Shown here: piece after piece, positions 7,516 to 13,971 of the stretch
Layout: each line of letters begins with the position of its first letter
Numbering within the stretch: the stretch's first letter is position 1
Origin: Ignavibacteria bacterium
GTDB taxonomy: Bacteria > Bacteroidota > Ignavibacteria > Tepidaquicellales > Tepidaquicellaceae
Assembly: GCA_016716125.1 (NCBI GenBank)
Contig: JADJWZ010000009.1
Location: forward strand, 1-17,684
Length of the DNA stretch: 17,684 nt
Direction of reading: 5' to 3'
Program-made: the position numbers and the translations under genes
Notes under the pieces: model-generated
Seen by the model: the letters and a program-made list of their open reading frames with translations, nothing else
What the model was told of the DNA's origin: nothing
Databases searched by the model: none

Positions 7516-8481
7516 TTAATTAATTTGCTTTAAAATTTCGAGCGCTGTTTCAAGATCTTTTACTCCTCTGTATAAATCAGCCGCGGGTTTTGAATTTCCT
7601 TTTATGACTTCAGTGAAATGCTGCATCTGTTCTGTGTAACTTTCATCTAGTAATTCAAATGCGCCTTTACCTGTCTTAATAATTTCCGTTTTATCTTTGT
7701 ATAAAATTTTTACTGCAGGAATAAGAAAGTCCCAGTAAATTGTTCCTTCAGTTCCGATCACCTGGCAGTTTCTGTAATATGGCTTCTGATAAAAATTCAG
7801 ATGAATATTTGATACCACTCCGCCTTCATGCCTCATCAGGATCTCTGCGCCTTCTTCCGCTTTTATATCCAGTATATTTCCGCCGGTCTTCATTGCTTTG
7901 ACTTCAGTCACTTCACCGAAAAGATCCGTCAGATAATTCTGTTCATGAATCGAAGTAAGGATCACACCGCCGCCCATAACGGAATTTGACGCATAACTTT
8001 TTTTATAATCTTCATCCTTATGCCAGTCAGGCATGTAAGTACCGAACTGTGACTTTGCTGAAATAACTTTGCCGATCTTATTTTCTTTTATGAGTTTCTT
8101 AATAAGCTTAATTCCGCTGTGATGAAGAAAATTGTAACCCATCAATACAGGTATATTTTTTTCTTTGGTTATTTCCTGAAGTCTCTTTACATCATGCAGT
8201 TCATTACCTAGCGGCTTTTCAATGAACAACGGTATTCCGTATTCTGCAATTTTCAGGGCTGTCTCAATATGCATTGATGTCGGATTAGTTATCAGCGCTC
8301 CGTCTATATTGTGATCTGCAAAATTGTCGGATTGATCAATCTCAGTATAAGGAAATTTCTCGGATGACTTAATACCGGATTTTCCGGTGCGGCAGGCAAA
8401 AATTTTATTCCCCTCAATACCGGAAAGTATTCCGGCATGCCTTCTGCCGATAGAGCCTAATCCGAATATCAGGAAATTCAA
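7516..8481 (-). CDS. Gfo/Idh/MocA-family NAD(P)-dependent oxidoreductase
   Basis: A 321-residue dehydrogenase with an intact frame. The Rossmann loop is GLGSIGRRH (7-15), and FIEKPLG (EKP at 88-90) is the family hallmark. The substrate domain includes NSVMGGGVILTSIHEQNYLT, where the histidine lies in the usual catalytic helix, and KPYYRNCQVIGTEGTIYWD in the beta-sheet. It is only distantly similar by eye to the second member at 3092-4079, so the two probably act on different substrates or steps. Because it precedes the SDR by nine bases, a paired oxidation/reduction on one sugar is plausible. The start is TTG (8479-8481); no ATG lies near enough to keep the Rossmann strand. The 36 bases before it, after the methyltransferase stop, show no clear Shine-Dalgarno. 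Confidence 0.9.
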   Translation of the reverse strand: MNFLIFGLGSIGRRHAGILSGIEGNKIFACRTGKSGIKSSEKFPYTEIDQSDNFADHNIDGALITNPTSMHIETALKIAEYGIPLFIEKPLGNELHDVKRLQEITKEKNIPVLMGYNFLHHSGIKLIKKLIKENKIGKVISAKSQFGTYMPDWHKDEDYKKSYASNSVMGGGVILTSIHEQNYLTDLFGEVTEVKAMKTGGNILDIKAEEGAEILMRHEGGVVSNIHLNFYQKPYYRNCQVIGTEGTIYWDFLIPAVKILYKDKTEIIKTGKGAFELLDESYTEQMQHFTEVIKGNSKPAADLYRGVKDLETALEILKQIN

Positions 8482-8517
8482 TTTGGTTAAATAAAAATTA
8501 ATTATTACTGAAAGGAA

Positions 8518-9180
8518 TTACTTTTTTACAATGTAACATGGTGTTGCGCTGAAAGGAAATTTTTTGATCTCAATATTCATTTCCGCGAAATAATCGTCGA
8601 CAGCTTTTGTCTCGCCCGGAAATACATTATAGTCATCCAGTATCAGGATCCCGCCGCTTACGATCTTCGGATATAATTCTTCAAGTATTGTAACTGAAGG
8701 TTCATAAATATCCGTGTCAAGATTTAACATCGAGATCTTAAGTCCGGTATTTTTTCTGACATACTCAGGTAATGTAACCGTAATGTCCCCTTCTATGAGT
8801 TCAATGTTTTCATCGCATGATTTATTTTTCAGAACTTCTATCAGCTGAGCAGCGGATATGCTGTTTTCACCTGCTTCATTTATAATATGTTCACGGAGTT
8901 TTTTATCATCTTCGAATTCCGTCCGGGGAAATTTCCCGAATGAGTCGAATCCAATTACTTTTTTTGCAGAATTGTTTTCAAATAAATTTCTAAACATTGC
9001 AAACCTGACAAAAGACGATCCTTTAAATACACCGCACTCCACTATGTCACCTTCTTTATCTGAAGACATTTTATATAACTCATAATGCGCTAACAGCTTT
9101 CCGATTCGGGATTTGTCACATGAAAGATAAAATTCATTTTCATATTCGTATGCTTTTTGAAAATCAGGTAACTTTATCAT
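8518..9180 (-). CDS. TylF/MycF-family SAM-dependent O-methyltransferase
   Basis: A 220-residue protein with the marks of the macrocin O-methyltransferase (TylF) family: GDIVECGVFKGSSFVR as the SAM-binding segment, VIGFDSFGKFPRTEF, MLNLDTDIYEPSVTILEELY (acidic residues placed like the metal-binding ones) and SGGILILDDYNVFPGETKAV. TylF and MycF methylate sugar hydroxyls on macrolides, and relatives are common in polysaccharide loci, so an O-methyl group on a glycan sugar or the glycan end is likely. It has no signal peptide and should be cytoplasmic. ATG 9180 follows the cytidylyltransferase stop by 21 bases, and the frame is intact. Together with the methyltransferase at 4857-5498 it gives the locus two methylation steps. 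Confidence 0.9.
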   Translation of the reverse strand: MIKLPDFQKAYEYENEFYLSCDKSRIGKLLAHYELYKMSSDKEGDIVECGVFKGSSFVRFAMFRNLFENNSAKKVIGFDSFGKFPRTEFEDDKKLREHIINEAGENSISAAQLIEVLKNKSCDENIELIEGDITVTLPEYVRKNTGLKISMLNLDTDIYEPSVTILEELYPKIVSGGILILDDYNVFPGETKAVDDYFAEMNIEIKKFPFSATPCYIVKK

Positions 9181-9201
9181 ATAATTTTTAACCTGCTGAT
9201 T

Positions 9202-9942
9202 TTAAAATATTTTATCTTTGACTTTTTTTTGCTGAATGTTTTCATTGATGTGTCTTAGCTCCGGCTCAAGTTCAAGTAAATTTAGAACTTCTTCTAGTCT
9301 TATTACTTTTCCTGAATAAAGTTTTTCATATATTATTTTCACTAACGAATAATCTTCTTCGGTATCCAGACAAAGTCTTATGTCACCTGCGGACGATCCG
9401 TTTTTCTTTATGCTTTTTATTCTGAACTTATCCGGATTTCTTCTTATATAAAGCGTAACGTGTTCATGATCATCTTTATCCGAAGATTCTCTCCAGCATT
9501 TTTCAAGCACGTTAATATTTATCACTTCAGTATCCATTCCCCGCGGGAATGTCCTCTCGGATATATTCGATGTATAATCATTGTCTCCGGATAAATGCTC
9601 TGATATAACTTTTTCGATAATTTCCGGATCCATCAGCGGGTCATCACCTGTAACTCTTACGATTACATCCGGCTTTAAAATTTCGGCTGCGAGTCTGAAT
9701 CTGTCAAGTACATCGTGCACTGAACCGCGGATACACTTTACCCCGTAAGCGATGCAGACTTTTTCTATTTCATCATCTTCTTTAAGCACAGAAGTTACAA
9801 CAGCATAACCGTCAAGATTTTTTACTTCTTTTAAGATGTTAAAGATATGTACAAGTGACGGAATTCCCGAAAGAGGTTTAAGTACTTTACCTGGTAATCT
9901 TTCAGATCCCATCCTTGCCGCTATGAATGCAATTGTTCTCAA
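9202..9942 (-). CDS. SpsF-like cytidylyltransferase (second copy)
   Basis: A 246-residue nucleotidyltransferase of the same family as the gene at 4076-4855. It opens with IAFIAARMGSERLPGKVLKP (signature), then AVVTSVLKEDDEIEKVC, CIRGSVHDVLDRF and VIVRVTGDDPLMDPEIIEKV, which carries the acidic metal-binding residues. The tail DIRLCLDTEEDYSLVKIIYE aligns with the other copy. The related SpsF of Bacillus and several CMP-nonulosonate synthetases share this plan. The start is TTG (9940-9942), needed to keep the first strand; it lies 16 bases after the stop of the glycosyltransferase gene and inside the short repeat at 9941-9961. The frame is intact. Two such genes with one NeuB-type synthase suggests that one copy activates a different sugar. 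Confidence 0.9.
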   Translation of the reverse strand: MRTIAFIAARMGSERLPGKVLKPLSGIPSLVHIFNILKEVKNLDGYAVVTSVLKEDDEIEKVCIAYGVKCIRGSVHDVLDRFRLAAEILKPDVIVRVTGDDPLMDPEIIEKVISEHLSGDNDYTSNISERTFPRGMDTEVININVLEKCWRESSDKDDHEHVTLYIRRNPDKFRIKSIKKNGSSAGDIRLCLDTEEDYSLVKIIYEKLYSGKVIRLEEVLNLLELEPELRHINENIQQKKVKDKIF

Positions 9943-9961
9943 TCTGTAATTACCGGAGTTA
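9941..9961. repeat. Gene-end motif, diverged copy
   Basis: The + strand here matches 13953-13970 apart from three extra single bases (after AATCTGTA, TTAC and GGA). Both copies end exactly on the reverse-complemented TAA stop of a gene, here the glycosyltransferase. Chance similarity in AT-rich DNA is possible. Confidence 0.3.
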
Positions 9962-10618
9962 TTTTCTTTTCCTGAAGGTTTTGTGTTTGGTGTCTAAAAC
10001 TTTTTTATACTTATTCATTCCTCTGCTGTTATTTGTCATATTATCATTATGTTTTCTGTACCTGTATAAAGGAAGTTCGATGTTATGTATCTTGTGGTTT
10101 TTTTCAAACCGGAGGCGTAGGTCTTCTTCTTCTCTCATTTTAAATTTCTCATCATACAAGCCGATCTCAAAAAGCAGATCCGTTCTGAACATAACTCCGC
10201 ATGCTATTGGTTTGTCCCTGCCTGAGATTCTTTCTATGTGTTTTTCATTTTCATCTACAAGAAAGTAATCGCATGATACAGCATCCCATGAAGAGTTTAA
10301 ATTCATGAAGATTGTTTCCATCAAAAGCAGATTTTCATCTATATAATCATCGGCATCAAGATTAACAACAAATCTGCCTAGAGCTGCTTTAATTCCTTCA
10401 TTGCGGGCTGCTGCAAGTCCGATATTAGTATCAAGCAAAACCGGTCTGATATTTTTACCGTATGTCTTCATTACTTTACGCGTCTCATCGGTACTGCCGT
10501 CATCTACTACAATTATTTCGTATTCTTTTCTGTCTAAACTCTGATTCAGCGCACTTCGGATTGCCCGTGAAAGATAACGGGCGTAATTATGACATGTTAT
10601 TATTACTGATACTTGCAC
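9959..10618 (-). CDS. Family 2 (GT-A) glycosyltransferase
   Basis: A 219-residue glycosyltransferase that transfers a sugar from a nucleotide donor to a growing glycan at the cytoplasmic side. The N-terminus VSVIITCHNYARYLSRAI is the usual first strand. VVDDGSTDE (37-45) contains the donor-binding aspartates, and LDADD (87-91) is the DXD metal site. RDKPIACGVMFRTDLLFEIG and MREEEDLRLRF follow, the latter ending in the acidic stretch that often supplies the base, and PLYRYRKHNDNMT closes the core. No membrane segments are present and the length is slightly short for the family. The start is GTG (10616-10618); it probably overlaps the end of the preceding dioxygenase gene by about 32 bases, unless that end is misread. 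This is the last cleanly reading gene before the error-rich right side. Confidence 0.93.
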   Translation of the reverse strand: MQVSVIITCHNYARYLSRAIRSALNQSLDRKEYEIIVVDDGSTDETRKVMKTYGKNIRPVLLDTNIGLAAARNEGIKAALGRFVVNLDADDYIDENLLLMETIFMNLNSSWDAVSCDYFLVDENEKHIERISGRDKPIACGVMFRTDLLFEIGLYDEKFKMREEEDLRLRFEKNHKIHNIELPLYRYRKHNDNMTNNSRGMNKYKKVLDTKHKTFRKRK

Positions 10619-11566
10619 GGTATTTTTTCTTATTTGATTTATCCAGTGACTTTACTATTTTTTTTGATAATCGGGAAATAATATTTGATCCACCCCTGTT
10701 CAGTGTATTTCTCCATGATTCAAGATTTCTGTAATCAAGCTGCGCCGTAATTCTCGGATTCATATTCGAAAAATTTCCCCTGTTGTGGTATCCCATATTA
10801 TTTGAAATGAAAAGAGTATTTGCTTTACCGCTTATGGATTCTGACTTATAACCAATTTCATTCAGCTCCTCTTCAGTTACTATATCGTTTTTGTCTTTGC
10901 ATATCTGACGCTGAGTTTGTATTCAAACATCAGTCTTTTAAATAAGCTTGAGAGCCTTTTGCAAAATATACGCTGCATTTGATTCATCTACATCAGACAA
11001 ATATAAAAATACTTTAACCGTCGGATACGGTACATCAGCATGAGGAAATGCAGCAGTGTGAAGTGCACTTACATTCTTATCAAGATTCCTTCTCTGTAAG
11101 TGCCAGAAATGACTATATGGAGTTGTTCTGATTTTTCTGTGAACTACGGCGTATGTAAGTTCGTTAATCAGTTTATCCTTAAGAAAATATTTTGTAAATG
11201 CGGGAGTATTCGGAGTGACAAATTTTTCAGCTATGGTTTCAAAATATTCGGGAAAATCTTTTTGCCTTTTATTCATTTTTACCGGATCATATTCAATCGG
11301 ATCCCAATCGGTATAATTGTTCATATTCCTTTTTATTTCTTCAAACTGATCAGCAGGAAGAAATCAGGAATTATAAAGGCGCACGCCTTCTTCATCAAGT
11401 ATCTCCGCGTACTTTCGATATTCATTGCTAATTTCTTAGTTCTCAGTCTCCAGATATTAAGATATATCGTTCTCAATACGTGAAATCCGAGCGTGTTCAA
11501 TAACACTCCGCCTGAATAAAGCGCAGGCGTCTTATCAAGAAAGCCGGTATCTTTAACTTTACTCAT
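10587..11566 (-). CDS. Phytanoyl-CoA dioxygenase (PhyH)-like protein, several frame breaks
   Basis: Putative non-haem Fe(II)/2-oxoglutarate oxygenase of about 325 residues. The pieces in order are: MSKVKDTGFLDKTPALYSGG from ATG 11566; KYAEILDEEGVRLYN in another frame; FLPADQFEEIKRN; then from 11324 an intact stretch through HTAAFPHADVPYPTVKVFLY, where HAD is the metal-binding HxD pair, and YLSDVDESNAAYI. After breaks near 10960, 10945 and 10890 it resumes with NDIVTEEELNEIGYKSESIS, ANTLFISNN and MGYHNRGNF, where the histidine is placed as the distal iron ligand, then RITAQLDYRNLESWRNTL. An in-frame TGA lies at 11364-11366. The HxD...H arrangement and the order of segments support PhyH, and a sugar or glycan substrate is inferred from context. 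It starts 21 bases after the Wzt-like gene. Confidence 0.7.
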
Positions 11567-11587
11567 ATTTTTATATAAAAATATTTA

Positions 11588-12856
11588 TTAAACTTTTATT
11601 AATTGATTAGTATCATAAATTTCGTTTTGCAGTATATTTGATTCCATCTTAAAATAACCGGAAGGTTTTGTATCGTCAAAATATAATTTATTTTTCGCTA
11701 GTTAATTTCCAGAGGCGGTAAGATCATCTATTACATCCTTAACTTTATAGTTATTATATTTCAGATCAGTAAGTTCAAAATAAAGTGGATATTCTCCGGG
11801 TTTAAATTTTAAGATCCAGGATCTCAACTGCCACTTCCACCTTTCTGACCGGAATCAATTTCTTACTGCTGGTGCATATTCAAACAATGTCAGACATTCT
11901 CTTGAAAGTCCGGAAAGTACAGCAAATATAAAAGTAAGTCCCTCGATCTCCTTGAATATTTCGAATGTGATACTAACTCTTATCTTTTCACCTGTCTCAA
12001 ATTTATATCTTCTGTTTCCTTTTTCATCAGTCAGATTTATTCCTGTAAACCTTACTCTTCCTTTGCCTCTTCCTTAACGCTGGCTGGCCAATTTCCGTGA
12101 TCCGCTTTGGTGCTCACATCTACACCCCTGCTAAGTTCGTTGTGTTCTCTTAATACCTGTTTTCGAGTATTTCCACTTGCAAATAATTCTCCGTTGTAGG
12201 ATCACAGTCTTCAACAAGGGTGTTCTTATAGCCTCCAGATTATGACTTACAAACAAAACAGTTCTTCCTTCCTTTTCGGAAACATCATGCATTTGCCTAA
12301 GCATTTTTTTGAAATTCCGCATCACCACTTTAAGCACTTCATCAACTATGAGTATTTCGGGTTTCCAGATGTGCTGCTACAAACACAATATTTACACTTA
12401 CATTCGGAAGAATATCTTTTAACGGGAGTGTCGACGTATCTTTCCACACCGGAGAAATCAACTATACTGTCAAACTTGCCTTTGATCTATTCCAACGTCA
12501 TTCGAGTATAGCGCCGTTCAGGAAAACACCTTCCCTACCCGTTAGTTCAGGATGAAATCAGTACCAACTTCCAGCAGACTTACAACTCTTCCTTTTAATT
12601 TACAGAGCCTTTGTCGGACCAGCAACTCTTGATAAAATTTTGAGAGGAAGTGGATTTTCCTGCGCCGTTTTTACCAATGATACCGGATCTCTGACCTTCT
12701 TCTGCTTCAAAATTAATATCCTTTAAAGCCCTTTATAATAGAAATTCCTTTAGTATTTCTCTGATTTATTTCGCCTACTTTCAGATAAGGATTCTCCTTA
12801 CCCCGTATCTTTGCAATAAGTCTGTTAATATCTTCAACAATGATTATTCCGATCAT
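11588..12856 (-). CDS. wzt: Wzt-like ABC transporter ATPase with C-terminal glycan-recognition domain (many frame breaks)
   Basis: ATPase of a polysaccharide ABC exporter, at the cytoplasmic face of the inner membrane. The reading begins MIGIIIVEDINRLIAKIRGK at ATG 12856, matching the usual Wzt opening (IIVEDI). Scattered over the three frames I then read DINFEAEEG, Walker A GIIGKNGAGKST (GKNGAGKST at 12649-12675), LKILSRVAGPTK, KLKGRVVSLLEVGTDF, FSGVERYVDTPVKRYSSE (start of the ABC signature), KKMLRQMHDVSEKEG and the switch histidine in TVLFVSHNLEAI. Beyond about 12100 comes a second domain with VRFTGINLTDEKGNRRYKFE-like text, SITFEIFKEIEGLTFIFAVL and PGEYPLYFELTDLKYN, ending TNQLIKV and TAA (11588-11590). 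Such a domain in Wzt proteins binds the modified end of the exported glycan. Expected length about 420 residues. At least eight frame changes are needed. Confidence 0.83.
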
Positions 12857-12883
12857 TCCAAGCCTGTAGAAGTTTAGATATAT

Positions 12884-13789
12884 TTAGCAACTGATACTGC
12901 ACCCATAATAGAAAAAAATAAAACAAAAAAAAACATACCTATCCATAAAGTTTTTTTCAACCCACCAAATATTAAAATACCGATTGACAATGTGACGATC
13001 ATAAAAATTGTACTGTATAGATTAGATTACCGGGATTAAATGTTTCCTGCTCCCAGAAATGCATATCTAAATGTGTAATTATCGCTGTCATCGGATTTGT
13101 AGCACAATCCATTGCTATTTTTCAGAGAGCGCGGATAGCGGATATGTATACAGGTGTTGCATACATCAGCAATTGAACTCCGAAACTTACAAGGAAACTG
13201 AAGTCTCTGTATTTTGTAGTTAATGAAGATACAATAATTCCGGGAAACCGAGACCTAATCCTGCCATTAATATAGGAGAGTATAAAGTCAGTAAAATATA
13301 TATATTTCAGAGTTGCATTGGTAGAATATTCATCCAGTAATAAAAACACATAAATAAAACAACTGTATTCCGAATTTTAAATAAAGAAGATATAATGTTT
13401 ATTTAGGACTTACTAACCGCGGGAAATATACTTTGCCGAAAATATTTGCCGTAGTAACAGAGGTAGATGAAGTCCTTGTAAGGCAATCGGAAAAGTATCC
13501 CCAACTTACAATTCCTGACATATAAAAAGCAGTGGCGGAATACCGTCTGTAGATATCCTTGCTATATTTCCGAATACTACCGTAAAAGTAGCAGAGTCGT
13601 AAGTACAGGCTGAAGGAAAAACCAAAACGGTCCCAGTATAGTCTGTTTGTAAACAGCAACAAAATCTCTCCTAACAAACACTCCATAAGAAAAGATCCTG
13701 TATCTCCAGACATCTTTCAGATAAGAGACAAACCATCCGGAAACCGGTTTGATCTCTAATGTCCATTCATCTTGTGAAGTTTTAGACAT
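12884..13789 (-). CDS. wzm: Wzm-like ABC-2 polysaccharide export permease (several frame breaks)
   Basis: Membrane partner of the following ATPase gene. ATG 13789 opens MSKTSQDEWTLEIKPVSGWF, then LKDVWRYRIFSYGVFVRRDF and VAVYKQTILGPFWFFLQPVL, the highly conserved first cytoplasmic helix and first membrane segment of this family. In other frames follow ISTDGIPPLLFYMSGIVSWG, FGKVYFPRLVSP, LYSPILMAGLGLGF, GIIVSSLTTKYRDFSFLVSF, GVQLLMYATP, NPMTAIITHLDMHFWEQETF and NPGNLIYTV, and finally VEKNFMD, the family's usual last residues. About six hydrophobic segments fit ABC-2 permeases. Length after repair is near 280-300 residues. The end is uncertain because of an A/T homopolymer around 12930; the first stop in the last readable frame is at 12884-12886. 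The gap to the ATPase start is under 70 bases. Confidence 0.85.
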
Positions 13790-13967
13790 TTTAAATTGTT
13801 TAAATATTAATTAATAATTTCTGACAGTTACCCCGTACAAATATTTTCTTTGCAATACATTTGATCCACGAAATAAAATACGACAGATGAATTTTTATTT
13901 ATACAGGTAATATCGGAATGGTTGATTTTATAAAAAATAAAATTTATAGGTAAATCTGTATTACGGA
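13790..13967. other. AT-rich intergenic spacer between kinase and permease genes
   Basis: 178 bases with no gene on either strand; the longest spacer in the window. It contains an inverted repeat, ATTTTAT (13925-13931) and ATAAAAT (13937-13943) around five A residues, about 25 bases past the kinase stop. It could end transcription weakly or hold a promoter for the exporter genes; I found no convincing promoter consensus. Confidence 0.4.
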
Positions 13968-13971
13968 TTAC
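13953..13971. repeat. Gene-end motif, copy overlapping the kinase stop codon
   Basis: ATTACGGATTAC at 13960-13971 is the exact reverse complement of the 12-mer at 6667-6678. The 18 bases 13953-13970 resemble 9941-9961. The motif covers the kinase TAA (13968-13970). Confidence 0.4.

Noticed and set aside
9927..10268. Plus-strand open frame of 113 codons with hydrophobic stretches
   Set aside because: Opposite the glycosyltransferase gene, which has all expected motifs; the apparent membrane segments come from reversed Lys/Asn/Glu codons.
11364..11366. In-frame TGA read as selenocysteine in the PhyH-like gene
   Set aside because: Nearby frame changes and dense errors explain the stop more simply. 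I see no selenocysteine insertion hairpin, and PhyH proteins are not known as selenoproteins.
13925..13943. Rho-independent terminator after the kinase gene
   Set aside because: The 7-base stem is entirely A/T and would be very weak, so I describe it only as an inverted repeat in the spacer.
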